A stretch of 64,000 bases of DNA, taken from positions 20,775-84,774 of IMG/VR virus record IMGVR_UViG_3300047552_002060. One strand, written 5' to 3'. Below, piece after piece: positions 1 to 7,859 of the stretch. This stretch comes from a virus. The position numbers were made by a program, and so were the translations under genes. The notes under the pieces were generated by a model. That model was not told where the DNA came from, ran no database searches, and saw only the letters and a program-made list of their open reading frames with translations. The first letter of the stretch is position 1. Every line of letters begins with the position of its first letter.

Positions 1-78
1 CAGTGAAGGAACTCTAATACGTTTTCTTTTCAAGCACAAATATCTTGAAGGGTAAAATACACTCGACTCCACAAGATC

Positions 79-95
79 AGATCTAGTACAGATCT
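79..95. terminator. possible terminator hairpin upstream of the ligase gene
   Basis: AGATCT is repeated on either side of AGTAC, giving a 6-bp hairpin, and a short T-rich stretch follows on the + strand. It could end transcription of a gene lying left of the window, or be a leader hairpin of the ligase gene. The stem is short and AT-rich, so this is weak. Confidence 0.3.
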
Positions 96-155
96 TCTTT
101 TAATTGAGATCAACACAGTCAATTCCTGATCTCCCTAACCATAAGGCTAAATAAA

Positions 156-1262
156 ATGAAGCTTCCTAAGCTGTTCAAGATATCCTCAACAGGAGCAAAG
201 CAAGAGTGGGAGATATCAACCGAAGGTAATGTAATTGTGACGCGTTGGGGTCAAGTTAACGGAAAGATCCAAGAGACTCGGGACGAGATCAAAGAAGGTA
301 AGAATCAAGGTCGCAGCAATGAGACCACCGCGTCACAGCAGGCAGAAGCGGAAGCCACCAGTCAATGGGAAAAGAAGCTCAAGAAGGGATATGTAAAGTC
401 GCTTGATGCTGCGGAAGCTGGTGAGATTGATGATGTTATCACGGGCGGTGTCGAACCCATGCTGGCTAAGCGATTCGATGAGCATGGAGATAAGGTCGTC
501 TATCCTGCTTATGTTCAACCTAAGCTGGACGGTCATAGGTGTATTGCCATAGTTGATAAGAATGGACACTGTACTCTATGGAGTCGTACTCGTAAGCCAA
601 TCACCGGTCTTCCACATATCGTCAAGGCTATTGAGAACTCTGGCGCTAAGTATACCGTACTTGATGGAGAACTCTATAATCACAAGTACAAGTCTAATTT
701 TGAAGAGTTGACTAGCTTTATCCGCAATCCTGAGCCAAAGGAAGGACATGAAGTAGTCGAATATCATATCTATGATATAGCAGTAAATACTCTATCTTTC
801 AAAGAGCGGCTGGCAGAACTTTACAAGCTATCTGTCTATTCGCCACTTGTGTTAGTACAGACTCAGAAGGTTGTAGATGAAGAAGAACTCATGATCATGT
901 TCGAGAACTTTCTTAGTCAAGGATATGAGGGTGCTATGGTCCGCAATATGGCCGGTAAATACGTCAATAAGCGCTCTACTGATCTTCTGAAGATTAAAGA
1001 GTTTCAGGATGCTGAGTTCAAGATTGTGGATGTTGAAGAGGGGCGAGGTAAGCTAGCAGGCAAGGCTATCTTTGTATGTGCCAATGAGCAGGGCACTAAG
1101 TTCAAGGCCAAGATGAAAGGTGATCAGGATGAGCTGGCGAAGTACTGGAAGAAGCCCTCTCTCGCTATAGGTCGTATGCTCACTGTACAGTTTCAAGGTC
1201 TGACGGGAAAGAACGGTGTCCCTAGGTTCCCTGTGGGTCTGCGATTTCGCGATGACATGTAG
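156..1262 (+). CDS. ATP-dependent DNA ligase with N-terminal WGR domain
   Basis: Seals nicks in duplex DNA during phage replication and repair through a lysyl-AMP intermediate. Residues about 1-75 form a WGR domain (WG at 31-32), a nucleic-acid-binding fold known from PARPs and some bacterial ligases. The nucleotidyltransferase core follows: motif I KLDGHR with adenylated Lys123, motif III DGE at 170-172, motif IV YEGAMVR at 257-263 and motif V LLKIKEF at 277-283. An OB-fold occupies the C-terminus. At 368 residues it is complete and of normal size for a small viral ligase. The start is the first ATG after a leader of at least 155 nt. A direct role in replication is inferred, since no polymerase is in view. 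Confidence 0.93.
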   Translation: MKLPKLFKISSTGAKQEWEISTEGNVIVTRWGQVNGKIQETRDEIKEGKNQGRSNETTASQQAEAEATSQWEKKLKKGYVKSLDAAEAGEIDDVITGGVEPMLAKRFDEHGDKVVYPAYVQPKLDGHRCIAIVDKNGHCTLWSRTRKPITGLPHIVKAIENSGAKYTVLDGELYNHKYKSNFEELTSFIRNPEPKEGHEVVEYHIYDIAVNTLSFKERLAELYKLSVYSPLVLVQTQKVVDEEELMIMFENFLSQGYEGAMVRNMAGKYVNKRSTDLLKIKEFQDAEFKIVDVEEGRGKLAGKAIFVCANEQGTKFKAKMKGDQDELAKYWKKPSLAIGRMLTVQFQGLTGKNGVPRFPVGLRFRDDM

Positions 1263-1298
1263 GTTGATTATCTGGGATAATAGATATCAAGGACCTAT

Positions 1299-1541
1299 AT
1301 GAACATCAAATACCCACTAAATCGTTACACTATAAAGTTTGACTCAGAAAAGAAGCTATTCTTGTTGGTAGATAAAGAAGGAAATGTGGTTGGAGAGAAT
1401 ACTAATGGCCGAGAGCTAGGGCGAGATGCTTGGGGTTGGGGAGCACAAGAAGTCTGTTATGACTATGATCTAAACCTAGATGAAAAACTGCCATTGATGT
1501 CTACCTATGAGAAATTCAAAGCGCGAAGTCGAATGTCTTAA
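1299..1541 (+). CDS. hypothetical protein, 80 aa
   Basis: An AAGGACC ribosome-binding site lies just before the ATG. The protein is charged and aromatic-rich (AWGWG near residue 45) with no signal peptide or membrane segment. Residues 10-35 resemble a short beta-hairpin (KLFLLVDKEGNVVG). I do not recognise a family. It lies between the ligase gene and another small gene whose start it overlaps, so it is probably part of the same transcript. Confidence 0.6.
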   Translation: MNIKYPLNRYTIKFDSEKKLFLLVDKEGNVVGENTNGRELGRDAWGWGAQEVCYDYDLNLDEKLPLMSTYEKFKARSRMS

Positions 1542-1803
1542 ACGTTTACAGGAGCTCTCTCCTGTATATGACGAACTACTCCAGTTCCTAGATCAAGAGT
1601 TCCTTATATCTAAGGAAGAACTGAAGGTTATCAAGAATTCACCTGAAAAGAGTAAGCTGCTACAGGCAAAACTTGCTCTTCTTTCTGATGAACGCAAGCT
1701 TCAACTTGTCGAATATATTTGGCAAGTTTTGCCTGTAGAGAGAATTTCTGTAACAATTGTGTCTGAACGCGCTATGAAAGAATTTGCGTATGGAGATACT
1801 TAA
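1507..1803 (+). CDS. hypothetical helical protein, 98 aa
   Basis: It starts inside the end of the preceding gene (35-nt overlap), and its stop TAA overlaps the next ATG at 1803 (TAATG). That arrangement suggests translational coupling in both directions. The protein is rich in Leu, Lys and Glu and predicted almost wholly helical. No motif is recognised. Confidence 0.6.
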   Translation: MRNSKREVECLKRLQELSPVYDELLQFLDQEFLISKEELKVIKNSPEKSKLLQAKLALLSDERKLQLVEYIWQVLPVERISVTIVSERAMKEFAYGDT

Positions 1804-1831
1804 TGAAATCTAAAGCTGAACAGCAAAAAGA

Positions 1832-2428
1832 GTGGGCCAAAATAATCCAGAAAAGTATAAGGCGGCCCAGCGTCGGCATTATTTAAAACATAAAGAAAAA
1901 ATACTTCTTAAGACAAAAGAGTATGTAAAAAACTTGTCACTTGAAGAATTAAATAATCTTAAAGAAAAGAAGAAAATTCTTTGTGCTGCCTGGTATAAAC
2001 AAAATCAATCTAAAATCTTAGAAAAAGCTAAAGTTTATCAAACTCAGCGACGACAAGTTGACCTTAATTTTAAATTAAGGTGTTATTTACGCAGTCGTTT
2101 AAGTCATGCTATCAAGAATGGCCAAAAAATCGGTTCTGCTGTTGAAGATTTAGGTTATTCTTTAGATGACCTAAAGAAACACTTAGAATCTCAGTTTTAT
2201 CCTAATTCAATTACGGGAGAGGTAATGAGTTGGGATAACTATGGTAGGGACGGTTGGGAAATTGATCACATTGAGCCATTGGCTAAATTTGACTTATCTA
2301 TAAGAGAGCATTTTTTAAATGCTTGTAATTATAGAAATCTTCAACCACTCTGGTGGCAAGATAATGCTCAAAAAAGTGACAATATCGTAACTGATAGAGG
2401 TTTTAAAGAGTTCGTTGCGGAGATATAA
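1832..2428 (+). CDS. HNH homing-type endonuclease, 5' end probably frameshifted
   Basis: The C-terminal half carries the HNH signature WEIDHIEPLAKFDL, then NYRNLQPLWWQDNAQKSDN. This is the variety common in phage free-standing homing endonucleases. The N-terminal 60 residues are a Lys-rich helix. The open frame starts only at a GTG at 1832 with no well-placed ribosome-binding site. In another frame an ATG at 1803 overlaps the upstream stop and encodes a run ending EWAK. One extra A in the run at 1839-1842 would join it smoothly to NNPEKYKAAQRRHYLKHK. The true gene is therefore probably 1803-2428 with a 1-nt deletion or frameshift. A close relative of its HNH domain lies at 45181-45414. Confidence 0.8.
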   Translation: MGQNNPEKYKAAQRRHYLKHKEKILLKTKEYVKNLSLEELNNLKEKKKILCAAWYKQNQSKILEKAKVYQTQRRQVDLNFKLRCYLRSRLSHAIKNGQKIGSAVEDLGYSLDDLKKHLESQFYPNSITGEVMSWDNYGRDGWEIDHIEPLAKFDLSIREHFLNACNYRNLQPLWWQDNAQKSDNIVTDRGFKEFVAEI

Positions 2429-2430
2429 TC

Positions 2431-3063
2431 GTGGAATATTCGAGTGATCTAGAGGCAAAGCTAGCTGCTTATTTTATAGAGAACTATCCCTTTTTTACTG
2501 GGGATATCATTAGGATCAATGAAGATGTAGATGATGTCATTGAGGCTAGTGATCTTTATTTACCTCTCAATTTAAATAGTCTTAATCAATATAAAGCAAA
2601 GCATAATTATGCGGCTTTTCATCTAAAAGTCGACTACGTCAAGTTGATCAATCGTTCTACTCCAATGAGAGATATTATTCAACTTAGAGGAGATATACAT
2701 TACGTAATAGAGGAATTTCGACCAGTGATTCAAGACATGGCGACTTATTACAGTGACAAACCAATGCTCGCTGATGAAGTTTCTGAGTCACCTCTCTATG
2801 TGTGGTCAGGTGAAACACCAGCCGATTCCATTAGGAAAAAGCAGGCACTTAGTAAATTTAAGTATTTCACTGTAATCGCATTCATCTCAAGCTCAGTCAC
2901 CTTCGCCAAGATTCCTCCGTCTCTCGTAAAAGAGATGGATATGATGTTTGATGTGATGGCCGATCGTCTTAAAGAGACATTGGACGAGAAACTAGCCTCT
3001 AATATCCTTTCGATTTTGAAGAAATCTAGATCGGAAATTCGAAATAAGTATATTTCTCCATGA
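2431..3063 (+). CDS. hypothetical protein, 210 aa
   Basis: A GTG start follows a GGAGAT ribosome-binding site. The protein is acidic and mixed alpha/beta with no membrane segment or recognisable catalytic motif. The stop overlaps the ATG of the next gene (ATGA), so the two are probably translated together. Function unknown. Confidence 0.7.
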   Translation: MEYSSDLEAKLAAYFIENYPFFTGDIIRINEDVDDVIEASDLYLPLNLNSLNQYKAKHNYAAFHLKVDYVKLINRSTPMRDIIQLRGDIHYVIEEFRPVIQDMATYYSDKPMLADEVSESPLYVWSGETPADSIRKKQALSKFKYFTVIAFISSSVTFAKIPPSLVKEMDMMFDVMADRLKETLDEKLASNILSILKKSRSEIRNKYISP

Positions 3064-3269
3064 GCGAATCAAAAATTCGAAGTCGAGTTACTTCTTCTGA
3101 TGATGAATCTTTTAGTTCTATGGGAAGTAAAAGACTTAGTAGATTGTGGTGGCGCGTTTTACGCAAAACTTATGGGGATATTAGAAGCGAAGAATTTAAA
3201 CTTATCAAAAAGGCATATTTCATAAATAATTTTGAGTCAGGTCTACACGTCTACTCCACTGAGGAATAA
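3060..3269 (+). CDS. hypothetical basic protein, 69 aa
   Basis: It starts at an ATGA overlap with the preceding gene and ends directly before the AAA+ ATPase gene. The N-terminus is Ser/Arg-rich (RSRVTSSDDESFSSMGSKR), followed by LWWRVLRKTYGDI. The position suggests it could be a partner or adaptor of the ATPase, but that is only inference from neighbourhood. Confidence 0.6.
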   Translation: MSESKIRSRVTSSDDESFSSMGSKRLSRLWWRVLRKTYGDIRSEEFKLIKKAYFINNFESGLHVYSTEE

Positions 3270-4265
3270 ATGGCAAAAAATGGAAAGTTTGAAGTAAAAA
3301 ATATCACATCGTTTAGTGATCTGGTCAGTGGCAAAGTATCCATTCTTAACGAGAGTGATCTGTGCTTTCAGAATTCGACCGATATCGTCCAGCTAGCTTA
3401 CAAGGAACCAGAGAATGGAACCAAGTACGAGGTTAAGCCAGGTTTTTACACACTTGCTTCGACTGCTGCGGGTATTCAGACTTCTAAGATTGAGTTCCGT
3501 AAGCGTGACCTCCTCGAGGATGTCACTAGCACTAGAAGCATTATTTCTGAAGCACGGCTATTCTTTAATAAGCTTGAAGTATACGAGAAGCTCAATCGAC
3601 CCAAGAAACGTGGAGTATTGCTTTACAGTGCTCCCGGTTGCGGAAAGTCTTCTTCCATTGAGAAATTTTGTGTCGATTTCTCAGTTGAAGATCCTGGTAC
3701 CGTTGTGATCGTGTGGCCAACGTCAGAGATCGAGGCTGACTCAATTGCTCACTTCTTTGGCCACAGCATTGAATACACGTCTTCATGTACTCGCTTGATT
3801 CTCATCATCGAAGACATCGGCGGGAAGGAACCAGGCGAGTATCGAGGCAGTCAAGGAATTGATGCGGGTCTATTGAACCTACTGGATGGTATCGGTGTCA
3901 CTTTTAAGCTTCCTACTTTTATTGTCGCGACTACGAATCATCCAGAAAGCTTGCTACAGGCGCTTGCTGACCGACCTGGCCGGTTCGACCGCCTTATTAA
4001 GCTCAATCCCCCGACACACGAGGAGAAAGTACGGCTACTAACTTTCATCGCAAAGCGTGAGCTCACGGACGAAGAAAAGGAATCAATCGGTAGAAAGGGA
4101 ACAGAAGATTTTTCCGTTGCTCATCTTGAAGAGATCGCGATTCGTTCGCTTCTTCACGATAAGACATATATGGAAGTAATTCAAGAAATGATTGACCACA
4201 CAAAGCTCTTCAAGAAGAATTTTGAAGAGAAGGGTAGTGCTGGTTTTGGCTTTGGCAGAGATTAA
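3270..4265 (+). CDS. AAA+ ATPase
   Basis: A 331-residue protein with one AAA+ module at about residues 80-290. Visible are Walker A SAPGCGKS (120-127), Walker B ILIIED (177-182), sensor-1 ATTN (220-223) and a box RPGRFDR (235-241) typical of the FtsH/Bcs1/spastin-like classical clade. The first 80 residues match nothing I know and may bind substrate. Such phage ATPases act as protein or protein-DNA remodelling machines; the substrate is not evident. A GAGGA ribosome-binding site lies at the end of the preceding gene. Confidence 0.85.
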   Translation: MAKNGKFEVKNITSFSDLVSGKVSILNESDLCFQNSTDIVQLAYKEPENGTKYEVKPGFYTLASTAAGIQTSKIEFRKRDLLEDVTSTRSIISEARLFFNKLEVYEKLNRPKKRGVLLYSAPGCGKSSSIEKFCVDFSVEDPGTVVIVWPTSEIEADSIAHFFGHSIEYTSSCTRLILIIEDIGGKEPGEYRGSQGIDAGLLNLLDGIGVTFKLPTFIVATTNHPESLLQALADRPGRFDRLIKLNPPTHEEKVRLLTFIAKRELTDEEKESIGRKGTEDFSVAHLEEIAIRSLLHDKTYMEVIQEMIDHTKLFKKNFEEKGSAGFGFGRD

Positions 4266-4272
4266 GTCGATC

Positions 4273-4349
4273 GAGTAGAGCTGGATATCCGGAAACGCCT
4301 AGAAGCACACTAGGACCCTCTAGCGAGAGTTCGATTCTCTCGTCTACTC
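4273..4349 (+). tRNA. tRNA-like sequence, degenerate, isotype uncertain
   Basis: The ends pair over 7 bp (GAGTAGA with TCTACTC), though the acceptor register relative to the T arm is off by one. A perfect T arm is present (GAGAG TTCGATT CTCTC). A 5-bp stem CCTAG/CTAGG encloses AAGCACA, which would place GCA (Cys) at the anticodon, but the usual U at position 33 is replaced by A and the D arm is poor. It may be a decayed or structurally unusual phage tRNA. Confidence 0.5.
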
Positions 4350-4372
4350 TTGTAGTACACTTCAAACAAGGA

Positions 4373-4615
4373 ATGAACAAAATGACCACAACTTTAAACA
4401 ACGCTATTCTTCGTGTAACCCGTCGTACCGTAAAGGGCTTCACTGTTGGTGAGATCTTTGATCGTCTATCGAGCAGTGATGATCGCAACACTCCATACAA
4501 CAGCGTTCGCGCTCGTGTATATGAGCTTGCGGCAGCTGGTAAGCTAGCTCATGTCGGTGAGCGTCGCGATCCCGTCTCCGGTCGGGAGAGCAAGGTGTTC
4601 GTTCGCGCGTTCTAA
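4373..4615 (+). CDS. small winged-helix-like DNA-binding protein, 80 aa
   Basis: The protein fits a short winged helix: GFTVGEIFDRL (first helices), then NTPYNSVRARVYELAAAGKLAHVG (recognition helix and turn), then a beta-wing ending SKVFVRAF. This resembles the helix-turn-helix pattern of phage 'two-stage' repressor-like or replication proteins that sense context before binding DNA. It is flanked by two tRNA-like genes. A regulatory role is inferred from the fold only. Confidence 0.75.
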   Translation: MNKMTTTLNNAILRVTRRTVKGFTVGEIFDRLSSSDDRNTPYNSVRARVYELAAAGKLAHVGERRDPVSGRESKVFVRAF

Positions 4616-4624
4616 TAAGCGCCA

Positions 4625-4698
4625 TTCCTTGTAGCTCAAATTTGGAAGAGCGGCTGCTGTGAGGCAGTGGGTTACAGGTTCGAGTCCTGTCAAGGATT
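4625..4698 (+). tRNA. tRNA-His-like (anticodon GTG), 6-nt anticodon loop
   Basis: Acceptor TTCCTTG pairs with CAAGGAT except at the outermost pair. U8-A9 are present, the D stem is GCTC/GAGC, and the T arm is ACAGG TTCGAGT CCTGT. The anticodon stem GCTGC/GCAGT (4653-4657, 4664-4668) encloses only six bases, TGTGAG, with GTG as the natural anticodon. The loop is one base shorter than normal, so function is uncertain. Confidence 0.65.
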
Positions 4699-4714
4699 TT
4701 AATAGGAGAGGAGT

Positions 4715-4837
4715 GTGATTCCTACAGAAATCAAAGAAAAGATTAAAAGTGAACTTAGCTTTGTTGGTTTTCTCTGTGGATTAGCGATCATCGCAGGAGT
4801 AGTGCTCTATGAGCACTATAAGCATCGTAAGCCATGA
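4715..4837 (+). CDS. small single-pass membrane protein, 40 aa
   Basis: A strong ribosome-binding site (AGGAGAGGAG) precedes a GTG start. The peptide has a charged N-terminus, one membrane helix (about residues 15-31, FVGFLCGLAIIAGVVL) and a basic tail YEHYKHRKP. The stop overlaps the next gene's ATG (ATGA). Role unknown; small phage membrane proteins often act on host envelope or exclusion systems. Confidence 0.65.
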   Translation: MIPTEIKEKIKSELSFVGFLCGLAIIAGVVLYEHYKHRKP

Positions 4838-5601
4838 AAGCCTATCCTGTTCTCAGTCAGTTCCCGCTTCCTCCAATCCAAGGTTGGACACCTCCGAGAC
4901 AATTCTCTACAGAATCGACTACATGTAAGTTCTGTCAAGAGCCGGATTTATATTGGCAATGGAGCTTCTATCTTAAGAAGTCTATACTAATAAATCCCGC
5001 AAGAAGAACATTTCATCGTTGTACGGCTTCTGGACAGAAAGATGTATTTCCCGGCTGGTGTGATAAGTGTCAAGCTGCCGATCTATTGTGGATTCGTAAG
5101 ACGAATGGATTTGAGCTCACTGAGAGCTACGGATTGCCACATTCATGTGAAGTCGATCCTCCAGAAGATATATCTCATACAACTTGTAAACATTGTTCAC
5201 AGAAAGATCTCCTTTGGACCTTAAGAGGTGCTCGCTATACCCTCGTTGATACTAGGGGAATCAAGCACAACTGTCCCGCTTATCCTTCCTATATGAAGGA
5301 CTGGGCAGAAGCCCTACGCATGAACTATGCTGCTGAAAAGGCATGGCTGAAAGCTATACCAGACGACACACCTTGTAAAAAATGTAAAGGCTTTGGTGTT
5401 ATTATCTACACCTCTAAGAGCAAGAAAAACCTTCAAAAGTACAACTCCTCCGAACCGATACGGATGTCTCGCCCATGTGTTAAATGTAAGCAATTAGGGA
5501 CCTTTACAGCATTAAAGAAGAAGGCATATCTAAAAGACCTTAGAAAGAAATATTGGCCCTTCAGGATTGGATTCCACAAGTGGAAGAAACACAAGCCATG
5601 A
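4834..5601 (+). CDS. multi-zinc-finger protein, 255 aa
   Basis: Three tandem copies of a Cys module of the form C.xC....DL.W (C at residues about 30/33, 75/78, 114/117), each followed after 20-30 residues by a (H)xC pair. A fourth Cys4 zinc finger follows (CKKCKGFG...CVKCKQLG), like the DnaJ-type CxxCxGxG. The C-terminus is Lys-rich. This looks like a metal-stabilised nucleic-acid- or protein-binding array; no catalytic domain is visible. I know no named family. Confidence 0.75.
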   Translation: MKAYPVLSQFPLPPIQGWTPPRQFSTESTTCKFCQEPDLYWQWSFYLKKSILINPARRTFHRCTASGQKDVFPGWCDKCQAADLLWIRKTNGFELTESYGLPHSCEVDPPEDISHTTCKHCSQKDLLWTLRGARYTLVDTRGIKHNCPAYPSYMKDWAEALRMNYAAEKAWLKAIPDDTPCKKCKGFGVIIYTSKSKKNLQKYNSSEPIRMSRPCVKCKQLGTFTALKKKAYLKDLRKKYWPFRIGFHKWKKHKP

Positions 5602-5873
5602 GCAAGTCAAAGAAAAAGATCCCGTATAATGGTCGAGATGAGAACATCGTCAAGATCATCAAAGGTGCTACCAAGAGTGGAATCCATAAAGACTTGAAGA
5701 AGGAAGAGAATAAATATGCTTCTCGTTCCAAGGTGAAAGCGGAAGATGATTGCTGCCTACAGTGTGGCTTTCCATATCGTGAGCATCGAGGCTTGGACGC
5801 AAACGAACTAGCCGCTATGGAATGTGGATTCTGCTCTGTATCATGTATGGACTACTATAAGACCCAAGAATAA
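5598..5873 (+). CDS. small Cys-rich protein, 91 aa
   Basis: The ATG at 5598 overlaps the upstream stop (ATGA), so I prefer it to an in-frame start further upstream. The basic N-terminal half is followed by CCLQCGFPYREHRG and ECGFCSVSCMDYY, a probable four-Cys zinc site. Function unknown. Confidence 0.65.
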   Translation: MSKSKKKIPYNGRDENIVKIIKGATKSGIHKDLKKEENKYASRSKVKAEDDCCLQCGFPYREHRGLDANELAAMECGFCSVSCMDYYKTQE

Positions 5874-5881
5874 GGAAATTT

Positions 5882-6124
5882 ATGCATACACGACCATCCG
5901 AAGCATCAGTATTACGAGATCTTCTAAAGAAAGAGATGAAGGATAGCAGCAAATTTAAGGAGCTTCTCGCTGAGCTTGATGTAGAATGCGATGTGTCTAG
6001 GGATAGTGTGTGGAATGACCAATTTCATTGTTCCATTCACGCAGTAACATTCCGCGACCATGAAGAGTCTTATATATGTCCGGTTGGGCAATTTGCCCGA
6101 GAATTGAAGAGTAGGTATGAGTAA
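5882..6124 (+). CDS. hypothetical protein, 80 aa
   Basis: An AAGGAAAT ribosome-binding site precedes the start. The protein is charged, with two His/Cys pairs (FHCSIHAV, YICPVG) that could bind a metal. It overlaps the deaminase-like gene by 8 nt, so the two are probably co-translated. Confidence 0.6.
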   Translation: MHTRPSEASVLRDLLKKEMKDSSKFKELLAELDVECDVSRDSVWNDQFHCSIHAVTFRDHEESYICPVGQFARELKSRYE

Positions 6125-6479
6125 GCGACTTGAGAAACTTAAAGAAGCAGCTTATAAGGAAGCACTCAAAAGCGATGGACGCCAGCGTCATGGTGCTGTA
6201 GTCATTGGTACTGGTGGTCGTATCTTGGCCAAGGCATGTAACAACTATGACAATGGCTGCCATGCTGAAGTTCGAGCGATCAAGCGTGTTCCTCATGATG
6301 CTAAGAAGGATATAGAAGAACTCATGGTTGTCAGGGCTCGCAAGAGTCAGAAGTATGGAATGAGCAAGCCATGCCCTGAGTGCCAGGCTGCTATCAAAGC
6401 AGCAAAGATTAAGGTAGTCTACTATTCGACGAACGGAGAAGTTCTTGGATATGACACATACGACGAAGACAACATATGA
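6117..6479 (+). CDS. cytidine/deoxycytidylate deaminase-like protein
   Basis: The zinc deaminase signature is complete: CHAEVRAI (His and catalytic Glu, residues about 49-51) and PCPEC (residues about 84-88), with the conserved HGAVV strand before them. At 120 residues it matches a minimal cytidine-deaminase-fold domain. The substrate could be a free nucleoside or nucleotide or a nucleic acid. A second, more typical dCMP deaminase is at 33129, so this one may have another substrate. Confidence 0.75.
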   Translation: MSKRLEKLKEAAYKEALKSDGRQRHGAVVIGTGGRILAKACNNYDNGCHAEVRAIKRVPHDAKKDIEELMVVRARKSQKYGMSKPCPECQAAIKAAKIKVVYYSTNGEVLGYDTYDEDNI

Positions 6480-6486
6480 CAGCTTG

Positions 6487-6621
6487 ATGAACAAGTACGA
6501 GTTTGCTAAAGAATCAGCTACTCGCTTTGGCTCATGGAGCGAGATGGATAAGTTTGTAAAGGAGATCTTGCGAGAGATCTCACAAGAGACAGAAAGTTGG
6601 CAGCCTGAGTATCAAGCATGA
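6487..6621 (+). CDS. hypothetical protein, 44 aa
   Basis: A short open frame from ATG 6487 fills the gap between two genes, and its stop overlaps the next ATG (ATGA). The peptide is a charged amphipathic helix with Trp residues (RFGSWSEMDKFVKEIL). Coding is supported mainly by the coupling to the next gene. Confidence 0.5.
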   Translation: MNKYEFAKESATRFGSWSEMDKFVKEILREISQETESWQPEYQA

Positions 6622-7130
6622 AATACCTGTCAATTCTCCTATTGCTCGCCTGTAGTCCAGTTCCCTGCTATCCAGAGAGTGGCCTGAGTAACTTTACGTC
6701 ATATCAGACACCCAAAGAAGAACCTTCTCTTGAGATAATGGCCCAACTCAGGCAGGTAGAAGCATGTCTAGCTCCACTCAAGACAACATGGCTCTCTGAT
6801 GAAGAAGCAAAAGCCGCAGAATGCTACGGTAGGTCTGCTGCTTCTTTAGAGCTCAGGGCATGTATGCGGGTCGCAGTAGCACCAGATTGGTACACAAGTA
6901 CGTGTACCGGCGAGCAAGTTTTCAATTGCAGTATTGGTAACGCTCGTTGCTTAGAAAAGGGAATTACTCCTACTGCTGAATGTCCATGTAGTTGTCGGGC
7001 TCAGATTCAAGATACAACTACTATCTGGATCACGCCTAATCGCAAGCTGTTGTCTGCTTATGCAGTTACTCTTCTAACAGGCTGTCTCAGTCCATGGACA
7101 CCTACTCTCGTTAAATGTTCTAACATCTAG
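6618..7130 (+). CDS. Cys-rich putative lipoprotein, 170 aa
   Basis: The N-terminus MKYLSILLLLAC has a basic residue, a short hydrophobic core and a lipobox-like LLAC, suggesting cleavage and lipidation at Cys12. About a dozen further Cys residues suggest disulphides in a periplasmic or surface domain. Phage lipoproteins often block receptors (superinfection exclusion, as in T5 Llp) or act in lysis as spanins. Neither role can be assigned from sequence. Confidence 0.6.
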   Translation: MKYLSILLLLACSPVPCYPESGLSNFTSYQTPKEEPSLEIMAQLRQVEACLAPLKTTWLSDEEAKAAECYGRSAASLELRACMRVAVAPDWYTSTCTGEQVFNCSIGNARCLEKGITPTAECPCSCRAQIQDTTTIWITPNRKLLSAYAVTLLTGCLSPWTPTLVKCSNI

Positions 7131-7134
7131 ATAT

Positions 7135-7207
7135 TCCCGAGTAGCTCAATTGGTAGAGCGTCGCACTGTTAATGCGAAAGTCGTAGGTTCGAAACCTACC
7201 TCGGGAG
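7135..7207 (+). tRNA. tRNA-Asn (anticodon GTT)
   Basis: A complete cloverleaf: acceptor TCCCGAG/CTCGGGA, D stem GCTC/GAGC with GG in the loop, anticodon arm TCGCA CTGTTAA TGCGA, T arm GTAGG TTCGAAA CCTAC, discriminator G. CCA is not encoded. Confidence 0.95.
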
Positions 7208-7316
7208 CTGTTGAGTATGTGAGCCATCTTAGATGGCATAAGAAAAAAGACCACGACATTGACCGAATCGCACGTTACCAACTGTCTTTACTTCTTTTAT
7301 CATATCCTCAATCTTT

Positions 7317-7571
7317 ATGCCGATACGTATATTCTTTTTAAGCCAATTGAATAATCGAGTCCAACGTGGAGAATTGTCTCAAGGATGGCATTCGTGTTGG
7401 GCATTACTTAAATTCTTAACCTCTCTTAAACAGATTAAGTTGATAACTCCATCAACTTGGGATTCTGCTTATAGAGATGTTTGTGCTGTTTGGCAGGATT
7501 CAAAGCGAGCATTTAAATATGAAACAAAACAAAAAGAAATCTTACACACCACCTTCGAAACCTCTTCGTGA
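7317..7571 (+). CDS. small aromatic-rich protein, 84 aa (tiny-protein family candidate)
   Basis: The core reads CWALLKFLTSLKQIKLI, then STWDSAYRDVCAVW. This resembles the tiny proteins at 25153 and 25356 (W.xY..D...F..R after a hydrophobic helix). No good ribosome-binding site is seen. It overlaps the next gene. The call rests on that pattern and is tentative. Confidence 0.45.
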   Translation: MPIRIFFLSQLNNRVQRGELSQGWHSCWALLKFLTSLKQIKLITPSTWDSAYRDVCAVWQDSKRAFKYETKQKEILHTTFETSS

Positions 7572-7851
7572 CCCTGACCATATCAGTAAGAGAGGTGTAT
7601 ATTACTGGTGGAGTACGGAATGGCTCCGAGGCACCAATTCTGCCAACACTTCTTTTGGTCGAATTAAGGCCATTAAAGAGCGCGGAACAGTGAATCTATA
7701 TATGGTAAGTAAAGATGGCAACCTTACTTACATTCAAGGCAGCATCCAGCAAGAATTTAAGGATTGGCATCTGCAGAGAAAGATAGACTATTTCTTTCTA
7801 GCTGATGACCCAGAAGCACTGGACGATATCATTCTTGCGTCCGATCCGTGA
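7519..7851 (+). CDS. hypothetical protein, 110 aa
   Basis: I prefer the ATG at 7519 because it removes an unlikely N-terminal extension and leaves a basic start MKQNKKKSY. The middle (GVYYWWSTEWLRG, TSFGRIKAIKERGTVNLYMVS) looks like a small beta-rich domain. It ends just before the convergent ClpP-like gene. Function unknown. Confidence 0.6.
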   Translation: MKQNKKKSYTPPSKPLRDPDHISKRGVYYWWSTEWLRGTNSANTSFGRIKAIKERGTVNLYMVSKDGNLTYIQGSIQQEFKDWHLQRKIDYFFLADDPEALDDIILASDP

Positions 7852-7859
7852 GTAAGTAG

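Noticed and set aside
5997-6494. Open frame on the minus strand opposite the deaminase-like gene
   Set aside because: Hydrophobic, but the plus-strand frame carries a complete zinc deaminase signature.
7219-7341. 40-codon frame after tRNA-Asn (GTG start)
   Set aside because: Hydrophobic and perhaps related to the tiny-protein set, but no good start signal; too weak to list.
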